A stretch of DNA of 64,000 bases from Anaerovibrio lipolyticus (GCF_021531495.1 NZ_JADYTY010000001.1:248001-312000), one strand, 5' to 3'; counted from the stretch's first letter, positions 8,373 to 18,885 are shown. Notes: generated from the letters alone by a model not told the origin. Program-made: numbers and translations.

Positions 8373-9812
8373 TTAAGACTTCTTACGCTGTTCAAATACA
8401 TATTTGTCATGCTCGGCAGGAGAAGCGGTCTTCTGCTCTACCGGATAACCGCCGTTGAAGCAGGCATAACACATATGATCAGGCCCCAGCTTGCCCATGC
8501 AGTGCTTCAAGCCCTCCAGGGACAGGAAGTGCAGGGAGTCAGCCCCGATGTACTCACAAATCTCCTCCACGCTCTTGGTGGCTGCAATCAGCTCCTTGCG
8601 GACGGAGGTATCAATACCATAGTAGCATGGATAAACAATAGGAGGAGAGCTAATGCACATATGTACCTCTTTGGCACCAGCATTGCGAAGCATACGAACA
8701 ATCTTGCCACTGGTGGTACCACGTACAATAGAATCATCCACCATAACTACTGATTTGCCCCGAACGGCAGAAGCAATAGCATTCAGCTTAAGCTTCACAG
8801 CAGTATCACGCTTCTTTTGGGTAGGCTGAATAAAGGTACGGCCAATATAGCGGTTCTTCATCAAGCCCTCTACATATGGAATGCCAGATTCGTAGGCATA
8901 ACCGGAAGCAGCAGTATTACCAGAATCTGGTACAGAGATAACAATATCTGCCTTGTAGTTAGTTTCCCTAGCCAACACCCGGCCCATCTCAAAGCGAGCT
9001 TCATGTACACTAAGTCCATCCAGTACAGAATCGGGACGAGCAAAGTAAATATACTCGAATACGCACATGGAAAGCTTGGCATCTGCAAAATGATAGCTCT
9101 TGACACCATTCTCGTCAATAACCACCATCTCACCTGGCTCAATATCCCGCACAAATTCTGCTCCAACTACGTCCAAACCGCAGCTCTCAGAAGAAAGAAT
9201 CCATGTATCATCGCCGATTTTGCCCAGACACAAAGGACGGAAACCCTGTGGATCTCTAGCACCAATCAGCTTATTCTCAGTCATAATGGTGAGACAGTAA
9301 GCACCCTGAATCTTGTTCAGGCTCTCCATCACCTTCTCCTCCACAGTGGCCTTGCGGGATCTGGCAATCAGATTCACAAAAACCTCGGAGTCAATAGTAG
9401 TCTGGAAAATAGTACCTGCATCCTCCAGCTCCCGACGAATCTCGGTAGCATTAGTCAGATTACCATTATGAGCCAGACTAATCTTGCCGCCAGAGTAGTT
9501 AACCATAAGTGGCTGGGTATTAGCCAGCATGCTGGAGCCGGTAGTGGAATAACGAACATGGCCAATAGCAATATACTGGTTGTCCATATGAGGAACCTGA
9601 TGACGGAAAACCTCATTTACCAAGCCCATGCCCCGAGTAACATCCATCCAGGCGCCATCAGTAATGGCAATACCTGCACTTTCCTGACCACGATGCTGCA
9701 GGGAATACAAGCCCAAATAGGTCATGCCGGAAACATCCATTTCATGGGAATATACGCCATAAACGCCACATTCCTCTTTCCACTTGCTGCCTTCAACTTC
9801 TACACTATACAT
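8373..9812 (-). CDS. purF: Amidophosphoribosyltransferase
   Basis: Commits PRPP to purine synthesis by adding the amide of glutamine. The mature N-terminal nucleophile cysteine is in EECGVYGVYSH, about residue 15, implying removal of a short propeptide as in other Firmicute PurF enzymes. The Ntn glutaminase domain (LYSLQHRGQESAGIA, GHVRYSTTGSS) is followed by the type I PRTase domain with the PRPP loop VVMVDDSIVRGTTSGKIV. C-terminal cysteines in PDHMCYACF fit the iron-sulfur form. The ATG at 9812 gives a normal propeptide; an extension of 26 codons towards purE would be atypical. Confidence 0.95.
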   Translation of the reverse strand: MYSVEVEGSKWKEECGVYGVYSHEMDVSGMTYLGLYSLQHRGQESAGIAITDGAWMDVTRGMGLVNEVFRHQVPHMDNQYIAIGHVRYSTTGSSMLANTQPLMVNYSGGKISLAHNGNLTNATEIRRELEDAGTIFQTTIDSEVFVNLIARSRKATVEEKVMESLNKIQGAYCLTIMTENKLIGARDPQGFRPLCLGKIGDDTWILSSESCGLDVVGAEFVRDIEPGEMVVIDENGVKSYHFADAKLSMCVFEYIYFARPDSVLDGLSVHEARFEMGRVLARETNYKADIVISVPDSGNTAASGYAYESGIPYVEGLMKNRYIGRTFIQPTQKKRDTAVKLKLNAIASAVRGKSVVMVDDSIVRGTTSGKIVRMLRNAGAKEVHMCISSPPIVYPCYYGIDTSVRKELIAATKSVEEICEYIGADSLHFLSLEGLKHCMGKLGPDHMCYACFNGGYPVEQKTASPAEHDKYVFEQRKKS

Positions 9813-9886
9813 TGTTGTTCTATTTCTCCTAACATTGACACAGCTCTCCCACATATGGGGAGCCTTGATATGCGGCAATATGTTGG

Positions 9887-10375
9887 TCAACCCAGCTGCT
9901 GCTCTACACGGGCTGCCTTCTTTTCTACCTCCTCAACCATGTTCTGGCGATAGTCCTTCAACTTCTGAGCCAGCTCAGGATTGGAGATAGCAAACATCTC
10001 TACAACAAAAATAGCCGCATTCTTGGCACCATTGATAGCCATAGTAGCTACAGGAATCCCTGAAGGCATCTGTACAGTGCTCAGCAGGGCATCCATGCCG
10101 TTGAGTGCGGTTGCATTAATAGGTACACCTATAACAGGCAGAGTTGTGTAGCTGGCAATAACGCCTCCCAGATGGGCAGCTGCCCCAGCAGCAGAAATAA
10201 AGGCGCATACACCACGCTCAGGAGCAGTGGTAACAATTTCCTTTACTCTGGCAGGAGTGCGATGAGCGGAAGCTACAATAACCTCTGCCTCAATGTCGAA
10301 TTTCTTTAAAAGTTCATAAGCAGGCTTCAGAATAGGCCAGTCGGAGTCGCTGCCCATAATGATAGATACCTTCAT
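9887..10375 (-). CDS. purE: N5-carboxyaminoimidazole ribonucleotide mutase
   Basis: A class I-like PurE of 162 residues ([13 protein letters not shown] at the start, [46 protein letters not shown]), which rearranges carboxyaminoimidazole ribonucleotide. No purK (the partner synthetase) lies in the window. It is the first gene of the operon; purC, purL, purS, purQ and purB are also not here and must be encoded elsewhere. Confidence 0.94.
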   Translation of the reverse strand: MKVSIIMGSDSDWPILKPAYELLKKFDIEAEVIVASAHRTPARVKEIVTTAPERGVCAFISAAGAAAHLGGVIASYTTLPVIGVPINATALNGMDALLSTVQMPSGIPVATMAINGAKNAAIFVVEMFAISNPELAQKLKDYRQNMVEEVEKKAARVEQQLG

Positions 10376-10439
10376 GTTTTAATCACTTTCCCTTCGTAGA
10401 ATATCAACAATATAACCTTGTGAATTAAAAATCAATTCT

Positions 10440-10468
10440 ATTTTACCATAGCCACACAAAAATTCCTA
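10440..10468 (-). promoter_or_regulatory. Possible purine operon promoter
   Basis: TAAAAT (10440-10445) with a weak -35 TAGGAA 17 bases upstream. A second weak candidate (TTGATT, 17 bases, TATTGT) lies closer to purE. I see no purine riboswitch aptamer in 10376-10548. A short hairpin at about 10517-10536 followed by a T-rich stretch may terminate the preceding gene. Confidence 0.35.
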
Positions 10469-10548
10469 GTACCAAGCCCTAACAAATTAGCTGGAAATAA
10501 AATTATGTGAAAAATTGCAAGGCCATAGGTCCTTAATAAATAAAAATT

Positions 10549-12081
10549 TTAAACATCCTCATCACTGACAATAGCCAAAAAACCTGCTGTGCCTGTTCCT
10601 AATCGTCGCTGGTATTCACCTACAATGCTACGGAACAGCTTACTGTCCATAGGAGATGTCATAGCCAGATTCAAGAGAACCTCCAGCATGTTTTCATCCA
10701 TCTTGGTCAAATAGTGAGCTTTGGTACATTTATCCAAAAAGGCATTGAGTTTTTTCTCTGCCTTTTGTTTTTCATTTGTAGTGGCAGAAAGCTGCGCATG
10801 CAAAAAATCTCCAATAAGCATAAGCAGCTTGTTCATGTCCTTGTCATTTTTAATCATGCTACTATTCTGCTTTGCTTTTTTGCCTTTATGTTTTTTTGCC
10901 GCCTTGTCCTCTACATCCGGCATATAACCGCTGCTGCAGCCCCAATCTGCTCTAGGATCCGTAGGTTCCCATTCCTCATCATCGAAATTCTCTACAGGAT
11001 TACGGCCTGCCAGCACATTTGCTCTCATGGTTACCAGCTGTGGTACTTCATCCAATACTAATTGAATATCCAGCTTTTGACAGAACACTTTCATAAATTC
11101 GTAGGATTCCTCGGAGCCCACCACAATCTTCATAGGACGGCCATCCTTCTCCATAGCCTCTGTCATAAAGCTCATAATGGCATTTTGACCTTCAACCCGC
11201 ATGAAGAAATTGTCCATAAACATAATATGGCCCATAGATTCATCATAGATAATCAGAGCATCTACATATATACCGGCACCCTCTCGAAGCAATTCTTCTA
11301 CCTGGCCGCCAACATTGTAGGTCATCCTATTCATCTCGTGTGTGAATTTTTCCAACTGCCAAATACTGCCATTTTTAGGGAATCGTTTCATGCGGACAGT
11401 ATCAAAATCATTAGGCAGCAAACGAGGCCAGTTCAAAGTGCCAGCAGGAGGTAGATTTTCCTTGCCTAGCTGCCAGCTGCCATTAGCCTGCTCCAGCAAT
11501 ACAGGAAGAGTTATCTTTTCTTTTATTTTTTTACCGTAGTGTCCCTGCTGTGGCAGCAATTCCCCTGCCTCCAGCCTTCTATCCAGCTCATCCAGAGCTT
11601 TCACAAAGGTTTCACAGGCGGATATTTCCTCCACACTATTCAAATCTCTGGTATAAAAACCTGGCTCAAGATGATGAAAGAGTGGATAACATCTTCTGCC
11701 ACGGCATTTCAGTCCATGCTTATCACAATAATCCTGAATCCACTCTGCTTCTTTCCAATGCCTCAACTCAGATTTGTTTACAAAGGTAAAATAATAAACA
11801 TTCTGCTGATTCAAAAAACTTTCGCATTCATAATCCGAACTATTATCCATCAATCCTTCATCCAACATATAGCGAACCACAGGCAAGCCATATGCCTTGT
11901 CGTAAATAGCAAAGCCAATAGCATCATCTTCAGTATTTATAACAGGCAGTCCATACCACATACCATGATGTTTGGTCTTTATTCCTATCAAAAAATCCCA
12001 AGGCAGGTTTAACCAATGCTTTTTCTTACGCATGGCAAAGGCCTTGGTATACAGATTGTCAAGCTTTTCAAAATCCAGCAT
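10549..12081 (-). CDS. Uncharacterised 510-residue protein
   Basis: I do not recognise a function. The protein is soluble, without signal peptide or membrane spans. It seems modular: residues 1-150 contain repeated aromatic residues (KKKHWLNLPWDF, MWYGLPVINTEDDAIGF); residues 180-370 look like a mixed alpha/beta domain (IYVDALIIYDESMGHIMFMD, MKIVVGSEESYEFM); a Lys-rich linker near 405-420 (KKHKGKKAKQ) leads to a helical C-terminus. From memory the layout recalls proteins annotated with DUF7309/DUF6930, but I hold that loosely. It is a lone gene; expression is supported only by frame length and ordinary codon use. Confidence 0.7.
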   Translation of the reverse strand: MLDFEKLDNLYTKAFAMRKKKHWLNLPWDFLIGIKTKHHGMWYGLPVINTEDDAIGFAIYDKAYGLPVVRYMLDEGLMDNSSDYECESFLNQQNVYYFTFVNKSELRHWKEAEWIQDYCDKHGLKCRGRRCYPLFHHLEPGFYTRDLNSVEEISACETFVKALDELDRRLEAGELLPQQGHYGKKIKEKITLPVLLEQANGSWQLGKENLPPAGTLNWPRLLPNDFDTVRMKRFPKNGSIWQLEKFTHEMNRMTYNVGGQVEELLREGAGIYVDALIIYDESMGHIMFMDNFFMRVEGQNAIMSFMTEAMEKDGRPMKIVVGSEESYEFMKVFCQKLDIQLVLDEVPQLVTMRANVLAGRNPVENFDDEEWEPTDPRADWGCSSGYMPDVEDKAAKKHKGKKAKQNSSMIKNDKDMNKLLMLIGDFLHAQLSATTNEKQKAEKKLNAFLDKCTKAHYLTKMDENMLEVLLNLAMTSPMDSKLFRSIVGEYQRRLGTGTAGFLAIVSDEDV

Positions 12082-12252
12082 AATTTATCCTTTCACATCA
12101 ACAGAAATAATCAGCGATAACAATTGAGCAATTTCAGTCTGTTGATTGACACACTCATTCGTATTTTATGTTATTATATTTCCTCCCAAAAAGCAAGAAA
12201 CTTTGTAGGAATTTATTGTAGTTTGCTGTAGTATTTTGTCTGCTTTTTGATT

Positions 12253-13602
12253 TTATTTAGCATTAGCTCCAAGGATTTTTCCTCTATAGTGGATATACAT
12301 CCCTACAATCATAGCTCCCGTTACCAGCCAGCTAATGGAATAACAGGCCATAAGTACATCATAGGTAGAATATACCGCAAATACGCTATACAGCCAAATT
12401 ATCCGCACGCCACAAATTCCCACCAAAGTCAATATGGCAGGCCCTAGTGAATAGCCATAGCCTCGCAGAGCGCCCGAAAATACATCAATAAATACCTGCA
12501 AAAATTCTGGTGCCACAATATACCATAACCGAACAGTACCCAGGGCTATAACATTTGCATCTGGATTGAAGAATCCCAAAAGCTGCTGGGACAACAGCAG
12601 CACCAGAACCGCCATGCCCATAGTAGAGCCGAGAGCCAGCATCATCCCCCGTTTGGTTACCATCAGGCATCTAGCCATATTCCCCGCGCCGTAGTTTTGA
12701 CTAACAAAGGTGGTAGTGGCCTGAGCAAAAGCATTTAAGAAGCAATAAACGTTGATTTCAATGGTAAAGGCTGCTGCCGAGGCTGCCATAGCATCTGGTC
12801 CCAGACTGTTAATAGCTGCCTGAATCAAAATATTGGATACAGAGAAAACCATGCCCTGAATGCCTGCTGGCAAACCTATTTTAATAATATTTTTCAACAG
12901 CACCCTTTCTGGACGCAACTTGCTTAGCTGCAACCGAAGTCCCTCTTTGGCATGAAGCAGCTTCCAACATAAAATACCAGAACTAATACCATTGGATAAA
13001 TCCGTAGCTAAGGCTACGCCAGCCACTCCTAAGCCTAGCTGAACAAAAAGCAAATCCATAATCACATTGGACATACTGGACACCATGAGAGCCATCAAGG
13101 GCGTTCTCGTATCTCCCTGAGCTCTAAAAATGGCCGACTGAAAATTATACAGGGCCAAGAGAGGCATACCCAAAAGATATACTCGAAGATAGGTTTCTGC
13201 CATCTCCTCTACCTCAGAGGGAACCTGCAGCCATTCGATAATAGCTCCTGCTGCAATTTGGCCAATAATTGCCATAGAAAAGCCAATAATCAAAGCCAAG
13301 ACAAAGGCTGTATGCAAGGCCGCCTGAGCCCGCTCTCTTTGCTTGGCACCAATAAATCTGGCAATGATTACATTGCCGCCAAGGGATAATCCCAAAAACA
13401 AATTCACGATAATGCCAATAATGGCAATATTATTGCCTACAGCAGCCATTGCCGTAGTCCCCACAAACTTTCCTAGCACCGCCACATCAGCTGCATTGTA
13501 CAGTTGCTGCAGCATACCTGTCAAAGCCAGCGGCAGGGCAAAAATCACCATTTTGTCCCACAGGGAACCGTGAAGCATATCAATATTTTTACTCTTTGCC
13601 AT
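12253..13602 (-). CDS. MATE family efflux transporter
   Basis: A 449-residue inner-membrane protein with about twelve hydrophobic spans in two pseudo-symmetric halves, typical of MATE cation-coupled multidrug antiporters (DinF/NorM superfamily). Family-like segments include LPLALTGMLQQLYNAADVAV near the N-terminus and the second-half NAFAQATTTFVSQNYGAG. A good ribosome site (GAGGTG, six to seven bases from ATG) supports the start. It is transcribed divergently from proC. The exported substrate cannot be read from the sequence. Confidence 0.92.
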   Translation of the reverse strand: MAKSKNIDMLHGSLWDKMVIFALPLALTGMLQQLYNAADVAVLGKFVGTTAMAAVGNNIAIIGIIVNLFLGLSLGGNVIIARFIGAKQRERAQAALHTAFVLALIIGFSMAIIGQIAAGAIIEWLQVPSEVEEMAETYLRVYLLGMPLLALYNFQSAIFRAQGDTRTPLMALMVSSMSNVIMDLLFVQLGLGVAGVALATDLSNGISSGILCWKLLHAKEGLRLQLSKLRPERVLLKNIIKIGLPAGIQGMVFSVSNILIQAAINSLGPDAMAASAAAFTIEINVYCFLNAFAQATTTFVSQNYGAGNMARCLMVTKRGMMLALGSTMGMAVLVLLLSQQLLGFFNPDANVIALGTVRLWYIVAPEFLQVFIDVFSGALRGYGYSLGPAILTLVGICGVRIIWLYSVFAVYSTYDVLMACYSISWLVTGAMIVGMYIHYRGKILGANAK

Positions 13603-13635
13603 TATTCACACCTCGAAAAAAATTTCCAACTATGT

Positions 13636-13671
13636 TATAATATCCCTTGGGCAAATACAATCGTATTTTGC
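13636..13671. promoter_or_regulatory. Divergent promoter region MATE/proC with inverted repeat
   Basis: TATAAT at 13636-13641 on the plus strand overlaps TATAAC on the minus strand. Next to it, GCAAATAC (13651-13658) and GTATTTtGC (13663-13671) form an inverted repeat with a four-base spacer. This could be an operator or a hairpin in the proC leader. The -35 elements are weak. Confidence 0.45.
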
Positions 13672-13744
13672 TACATCAACCCACCTTACTCTTGAAAGGA
13701 GCGAAGGAATCGCTGTGCTTATCCCTTGACAGGAAGTAAATACA

Positions 13745-14542
13745 GTGGGTTCCGCTTATATGAAAAAACTGGGATTTATCGGTATGGGCAACATGGCCCA
13801 GGCCCTGGCTATGGGCTTCATCAATGCCAAAGCTATTGCCAAGGAAAATGTTTATGCCTATGCCCCCCATCAAGAAAAATTGCTGAAAAATGCTGAAACT
13901 ATTGGCTTTACGCCAGTAGCAACCTTGAAGGACTTGGCACGGAGTGTTGATACACTGGTCATGGCCTGCAAGCCTTATCAGATTGAAGCCGTTATCAATG
14001 AACTAGGTAAGGCTCTAGAGGACAAGGCACTGATTTCTATTGCCGCAGGCTGGGATATTGCCAAGTATCGTCAGTTTATCACTACCAACACCAGATTGCA
14101 ATTCATTATGCCAAATACTCCTGCTATGGTAGGGGAAGGCGTCCTGCTTTTTGAGGAGGAAAACACCCTTACTTCAGAGGAGCATCAGCAGATTGTGGAG
14201 TTGTTCCGCTCTGTTGGCCTGGTAAAGGAGCTGCCTTCTAGATTAATGGGAATCGGTGGCACTGTAACCGGTTGCGGCCCTGCCTTTGTAGATCTCATGA
14301 TTGAAGCCTACGGAGACGCTGCTGTGAAATACGGTCTTCAGCGCCAGGATGCCTACGTTCTTATTTCTCAGATGATCCTTGGTTCTGCCAAACTGCAGTT
14401 GGTTTCCGGCCAGCATCCTGGTCAGCTAAAGGACAATGTCTGCTCCCCTGCTGGTACTACCATTCGAGGTGTCACCGCTCTGGAAGAACAGGGCTTCCGC
14501 AATGCCTGCATCAAATCTATTGATGCCATTATGAATAAATAG
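13745..14542 (+). CDS. proC: Pyrroline-5-carboxylate reductase
   Basis: Last step of proline synthesis: NAD(P)H-dependent reduction of pyrroline-5-carboxylate. The Rossmann motif LGFIGMGNMAQALAMG opens the protein, followed by MPNTPAMVGEGV and the C-terminal substrate region (GCGPAFVDLMIEAYGDA, SPAGTTIRGVTALEEQGFR). Two starts are possible: GTG at 13745 has AGGA ten bases upstream, whereas ATG at 13760 matches the usual family start (MKKLGFIG) but is 25 bases from that site. I keep the GTG, which adds five residues. Confidence 0.93.
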   Translation: MGSAYMKKLGFIGMGNMAQALAMGFINAKAIAKENVYAYAPHQEKLLKNAETIGFTPVATLKDLARSVDTLVMACKPYQIEAVINELGKALEDKALISIAAGWDIAKYRQFITTNTRLQFIMPNTPAMVGEGVLLFEEENTLTSEEHQQIVELFRSVGLVKELPSRLMGIGGTVTGCGPAFVDLMIEAYGDAAVKYGLQRQDAYVLISQMILGSAKLQLVSGQHPGQLKDNVCSPAGTTIRGVTALEEQGFRNACIKSIDAIMNK

Positions 14543-14568
14543 TAGTGCTTCAACTACACAGTGCAACA

Positions 14569-14617
14569 AAAACACGCTACTGATTTTTACTTACAAAATC
14601 AACAGCGTGTTTTTTTG
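14569..14617 (+). terminator. proC terminator
   Basis: AACACGCTactGATTTT pairs with AAAATCaacAGCGTGTT, followed by seven T. A-rich sequence on the left makes it usable from the minus strand too. Confidence 0.85.
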
Positions 14618-14669
14618 TTATTCTATCACATATACAATAGTTGTGACAAGACGATAATATACAATTGCC

Positions 14670-15206
14670 TTAGAACTCTATGCCCCGCTGAGCCTTGATT
14701 CCCTTCTGGAATGGATGCTTAATCAGCTTCATTTCTGTTACCAAATCCGCTCTGTCTATCAATTGAGGATGGGCATCCCGGCCTGTTAGCAATATATGCT
14801 CCTGAGCCGGCTTCTTATCTAGCAAGTCCAATACATCATCAATTTCAATCAAACCAAATTTGACAGCATAATTTATTTCATCCAGAATCACCAAATCATA
14901 TTCGCCAGATGTAATAATCTTCTCTGCCTCCAGCATGGCCTTGTGGGCAGCCTCAATATGCTGTTGTTTCTCTGCCTCGCTTTTGGACATCAGCCCCAAA
15001 CCCATCGGACGAATCTCAATCCTGCCATTGATTTCTCCCAACTTGGCAATAGCTTCCAGTTCACCATATTTCCAGCCACCCTTGATAAATTGCAAAATCA
15101 TAACCCTTAGGCCACTACCCCATGCTCTAAGAGCCAAGCCTAGAGCCGCCGTAGTTTTTCCTTTGCCATCACCGGTATGAACCATAATCAAACCTTTTGT
15201 TTCCAT
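14670..15206 (-). CDS. cobA: Cob(I)yrinic acid a,c-diamide / cobalamin adenosyltransferase (CobA/BtuR type)
   Basis: Attaches the 5'-deoxyadenosyl group of ATP to reduced cobalamin, producing the coenzyme form needed by methylmalonyl-CoA mutase. The 178-residue protein has the P-loop variant TGDGKGKTTAALGLALRAWG at residues 12-31 and VILDEINYAVKFGLI, plus LTGRDAHPQLIDRADLVTEM, all diagnostic of the CobA/CobO/BtuR family. It lies between proC and ftsK with no other cobalamin genes nearby, so it probably serves salvage as well as synthesis. The link with the B12-controlled mutase operon 40 kb away is functional inference. Confidence 0.93.
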   Translation of the reverse strand: METKGLIMVHTGDGKGKTTAALGLALRAWGSGLRVMILQFIKGGWKYGELEAIAKLGEINGRIEIRPMGLGLMSKSEAEKQQHIEAAHKAMLEAEKIITSGEYDLVILDEINYAVKFGLIEIDDVLDLLDKKPAQEHILLTGRDAHPQLIDRADLVTEMKLIKHPFQKGIKAQRGIEF

Positions 15207-15272
15207 TGCCTTACTCCCTCCTGCAGTTCTTCAATTCTTTGCGCTCATACCATTTCCCAGCATAGCCAAATT

Positions 15273-18200
15273 TTATTGACTTTCATAATTATCCATAATC
15301 TCAAAGGCCTGTGCCTCTGTTACCAATATATCCCTTGGCTTACTGCCCTGAGGCGGGCCCACAATACCCAGCTGTTCCATCGTGTCCAGCAGTCTGCCAG
15401 CCCGGCTATAACCAATATGATAACGACGCTGGAAGCTGGAAGCAGAGGCATTGTTGCTGGACATAACCAGCTCCACAGCCTCCCGCAAAAGACTATCCAT
15501 ATTAGTCTTGGCTGGCTTATCTTCCTCTGGCTCATTTTCCGCCTCAGCAGCCTTGTTGGTAAAATCAATAATCTCCTGATTGGCCTCAACCTTGTGTCCC
15601 TGGCTCTTAATATATTCTACCAACAGCTCCACCTCTTTATCACTAACAAAGGCACCCTGAATACGGGTAGCCTTGTTGGCTTCCTGTGGCTTGAACAGCA
15701 TATCACCCTTGCCCAACAGCTTTTCTGCACCAGATGCATCCAATATAGTACGGGAATCAATCTGAGAGGTAACAGCAAAGGAAATACGAGAAGGAATATT
15801 GGCCTTGATAACACCTGTAATAACATTAACAGATGGCCGCTGAGTAGCCAACACCAAATAAATACCGGCAGCTCTAGCCTTTTGGGCAATACGGCAGATA
15901 GCATCTTCCACATCATGGGGAGCCACCATCATTAAATCAGCCAACTCATCAATAATAATTACGATGGAAGGCAGTTTCTTCTCAGTTTCCTCCTCAAACT
16001 GCTTATTGTAGCCATCCATGTTGCGCACCCCAGCCTGAGCAATCAGTCCATAACGCTTTTCCATTTCCTGTACAGCCCAGTTCAATACTGAGGCAGCTTT
16101 TTTGGCATCTGTTACCACAGGAACCATCAAATGAGGAATATCATTGTACACAGACAGCTCTACCATCTTAGGATCTATAAGAATGAATTTGACTTCTGTA
16201 GGCTTGGCCTTGAACAGAATACTGGTAATAAGGGTATTAATACATACAGATTTACCAGAACCAGTAGCACCAGCCACTAAGAGATGAGGCATTTTGGCCA
16301 AATCTGCAAAAATAGCCTGACCGCTAATATCCTTGCCCAAACCAACTGTCAAACGAGATTTGGCCGCAGCAAAGGCTGGATTTTCCAGCACCTCTCGCAG
16401 CTGAACGCTTTCCAGTTCCTGATTTGGCACCTCAATACCAATAGCTGCCTTGCCTGGAATCTGCTCAATACGCACTGCCGAGGCCGCCATATTCAAAGCA
16501 ATATCATCAGCCAGCCCCGTAATCTTGCTTACCTTAACACCAGGAGCAGGCTTTACCTCGTAACGAGTAACAGCAGGGCCATGACAGGCATTGAGAATAG
16601 AAGCCTTCACCTTGAAATTGGCCAAGGTTTCACCCAGAATACGGGCATTGGCTGCAATTTCCTGATTCAGAGTTTCACTCATTACCTTCACTTTTTTGGA
16701 TAAAAGATGAAGAGATGGCAGAATATACGGCGGAGGTGGAGGCTGAATCTCTATGGAAGTCTTGGACAAATTGCCCGCAGCAGCAGCGCTGGCAGTATTA
16801 CTAACAGGGTTAGCCACAGACGTGCTGACTGCTGGCTTGGGAAGTTCCTGAACTGCTGGCTCCTCAATTTCCCCACTATCATCTGGCACATTCTCTGTTA
16901 TATCCACGCTCTCCTGACTATAGCTAATATCCATATCATCTAGGCCATAGTCGTATGCCTCAGCTTCAATATCATCTTCCGGCTGCTGCAGCTGTAGACT
17001 GTCCCAATCTAAATCCTCATCTGTAGCATTCTCCACTGTAGTATCCTCTACTGTAGTATCAAACTCTGGCTCTGCCTCTACGGCTTCTGTTTTCTCTTGA
17101 CCAATAGGAGCTGACAAATCCAATTCCACAATATCATCAAAAAACTTAATAGCATCATGGCGTGAACTGTCAACAGAAGCATTGTCCACAGCAGAATCTT
17201 TCTCTAAATTAGAAGCTTCCGACTGTTCCCGCTCTGGATGAAGCTCTTCCTCCGAAATCCCCAGCTGACTAGCCAGACTTGGCACCTGATCTTCCGGCTC
17301 CACATCACTGGCAAATTCTGCCCCAAAGAAATTGGCTGCCACTGGATTGGCATCCACCAGATTATTCCCTGTAGCCTTCGGCTTCTGAACAATCTTATTT
17401 GGCATCTGAGCCAATTTACCTGACTTCTCTGCTGCCCTGCTTCCTGGCAGAGAATCGTCTTTCTGCGTCTCTGATAGTTCCCGATTCAAAAAGGCAGATT
17501 CCTCCTCATAACGACTAAGGAACTCCCTTCCTTTTAGTTTTTGCAGTTTTTCACCTACACTCTGTACCTGCTCTTGCACATATTCCTGAACATGCTCCTG
17601 CACATATTCCTGTACCTGCTCCTTGGCCTTAGTTCCTACTTCAAGGGTTTTATCGTAAGCCACCACCGTAGCCTTTTTGGCCACCTGTGCCCCCTGCTCT
17701 GCCTTTTCCTTGGTGGTAAGGATTCCCTTAGCTAAGGACCAGGTAGTTACCACCAGAGCACTACCTAGAAGTCCTGCTCCCAGCAGCACCGGTGTGCCAT
17801 CAGTACCTACTACCTTATGAAGAATCAGCGTAAGGATGCCTCCCAGCAATCCGCCTCCATCCACCAGACTTTCTGGCAGAATCTCAGCACCTTCCTTAAC
17901 CACCCAGTGATGATACATTCCCAAGCCACAGGTATAAAATAAAATTCCTCCTACCATACGGGTATTCCAATGGAGCTTGGTATGCTTCATAATATAATAA
18001 CCACCCAGCCCTAAAAATACTGCAGCAGCCGGCATGGCTCCTATACCAAAGAAATACTGCAGGAACTTGGCCGCCTTAAGGCCTACAAAGCCTACATTCA
18101 AGCCTACAATACCACAAAGACAGATAATACCCACAGCTGCCATCACTATGCCCATCAGCTCATAGTTCCGCAGGGAATGATCCTTCTTCACCTCTGGAGC

Positions 18201-18299
18201 AGCTGTCCCTGCTCCTTTAACAACAGTTTTTCTTTTATTATTTGTACCACGGCCCTTAGAGCTCACAGTTCGTTTTTTTTGCAATTCTCTCACCCACAT
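15273..18299 (-). CDS. ftsK: DNA translocase FtsK/SpoIIIE
   Basis: A 1008-residue septal DNA pump that clears chromosome from the closing septum. Order of parts: basic N-terminus; four or so membrane spans between residues 48 and 185; a coiled segment with repeated QEYVQE units (about 215-240); a long acidic, low-complexity linker to about 540; the RecA-like motor with Walker A GATGSGKS near residue 677 and Walker [12 protein letters not shown]; and a C-terminal gamma winged helix ([20 protein letters not shown]) that reads orientation sequences. It has its own promoter. The linker length is typical of FtsK and longer than Bacillus SpoIIIE. Confidence 0.95.
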   Translation of the reverse strand: MWVRELQKKRTVSSKGRGTNNKRKTVVKGAGTAAPEVKKDHSLRNYELMGIVMAAVGIICLCGIVGLNVGFVGLKAAKFLQYFFGIGAMPAAAVFLGLGGYYIMKHTKLHWNTRMVGGILFYTCGLGMYHHWVVKEGAEILPESLVDGGGLLGGILTLILHKVVGTDGTPVLLGAGLLGSALVVTTWSLAKGILTTKEKAEQGAQVAKKATVVAYDKTLEVGTKAKEQVQEYVQEHVQEYVQEQVQSVGEKLQKLKGREFLSRYEEESAFLNRELSETQKDDSLPGSRAAEKSGKLAQMPNKIVQKPKATGNNLVDANPVAANFFGAEFASDVEPEDQVPSLASQLGISEEELHPEREQSEASNLEKDSAVDNASVDSSRHDAIKFFDDIVELDLSAPIGQEKTEAVEAEPEFDTTVEDTTVENATDEDLDWDSLQLQQPEDDIEAEAYDYGLDDMDISYSQESVDITENVPDDSGEIEEPAVQELPKPAVSTSVANPVSNTASAAAAGNLSKTSIEIQPPPPPYILPSLHLLSKKVKVMSETLNQEIAANARILGETLANFKVKASILNACHGPAVTRYEVKPAPGVKVSKITGLADDIALNMAASAVRIEQIPGKAAIGIEVPNQELESVQLREVLENPAFAAAKSRLTVGLGKDISGQAIFADLAKMPHLLVAGATGSGKSVCINTLITSILFKAKPTEVKFILIDPKMVELSVYNDIPHLMVPVVTDAKKAASVLNWAVQEMEKRYGLIAQAGVRNMDGYNKQFEEETEKKLPSIVIIIDELADLMMVAPHDVEDAICRIAQKARAAGIYLVLATQRPSVNVITGVIKANIPSRISFAVTSQIDSRTILDASGAEKLLGKGDMLFKPQEANKATRIQGAFVSDKEVELLVEYIKSQGHKVEANQEIIDFTNKAAEAENEPEEDKPAKTNMDSLLREAVELVMSSNNASASSFQRRYHIGYSRAGRLLDTMEQLGIVGPPQGSKPRDILVTEAQAFEIMDNYESQ

Positions 18300-18325
18300 C
18301 TTTTCGTTTTAAACATCCATTCTAT

Positions 18326-18354
18326 ATTATATCAGAAAAACCACTTATTGACAA
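18326..18354 (-). promoter_or_regulatory. ftsK promoter
   Basis: TTGTCA (18349-18354), 17 bases, TATAAT (18326-18331) on the minus strand, about 27 bases before the ATG. Confidence 0.8.
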
Positions 18355-18396
18355 AAATCTTCCTAACAAAAAACTATCACCTCTATTAACACGAAA

Positions 18397-18431
18397 ATAG
18401 CCTGACCGGTTACAAAAACCAATCAGGCTAT
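18397..18431 (-). terminator. ssrA terminator
   Basis: ATAGCCTGA pairs with TCAGGCTAT, extended inward by TTGGTT/AACCGG with two G-U pairs; TTTTCG follows on the minus strand. It lies 40 bases after the tmRNA CCA end. Confidence 0.8.
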
Positions 18432-18471
18432 CTATATAAAACACGATATTTTCCATTTTCGCGTTTATTAC

Positions 18472-18823
18472 TGGTGGAGATGAGGAGAATCGAACTCCTG
18501 TCCGAAAGCGTTGTCATATAGACTTCTCCGAGCGCAGTCAATGTTTAAATCTCGAATCTAGGCAGACACAGACAACCGCCGTCCATTCCATCCTGGAAAA
18601 ATTTCCCCTTCAGTCCTCCAGGAGTCAGACATCAGGTATCCCGCAATTGGCCCCTTATACTCTCAGGCGGGAGCTAAGAATACAGGGGTTAGCATCAAGC
18701 TGCTAAAGCGTAGTTTTCGTTTGCTTTTATATTTAAAGCGTTTTCACCTTACTAACGGGGCTAGGTGACCCCCCGGCTCGCTATCCATACTCCAGCCACC
18801 CCCGTCGAAACCTTTACATCCCC
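18472..18823 (-). ncRNA. ssrA: tmRNA (transfer-messenger RNA)
   Basis: The ends form a tRNA-like acceptor: GGGGATG at the 5' end pairs with CATCTCC before A-CCA at the 3' end. AAGGTTTCGACGGGGG after the 5' end and GGAGTTCGATTCTCC near the 3' end (T arm) are the standard tmRNA signatures. The reading frame starts at GCA and encodes ANENYALAA followed by TGA, so the full tag is AANENYALAA, a ClpXP-type degron. The RNA rescues stalled ribosomes together with SmpB, which is not in this window. It has a strong promoter and its own terminator. Confidence 0.97.
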
Positions 18824-18885
18824 CTGTAAAGGGAAATCGACTGCCACAAAGGCAGGATTTCAGAGTATAAATATTTTGTAATGCT

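Noticed and set aside
7250-8458. Long plus-strand reading frame opposite purM
   Set aside because: Shadow of purM and purN; no homology features.
12140-12180. TTGACA on the plus strand upstream of the MATE gene end
   Set aside because: No good -10 at 16-18 bases and no plus-strand gene downstream; it would run antisense into the MATE gene.
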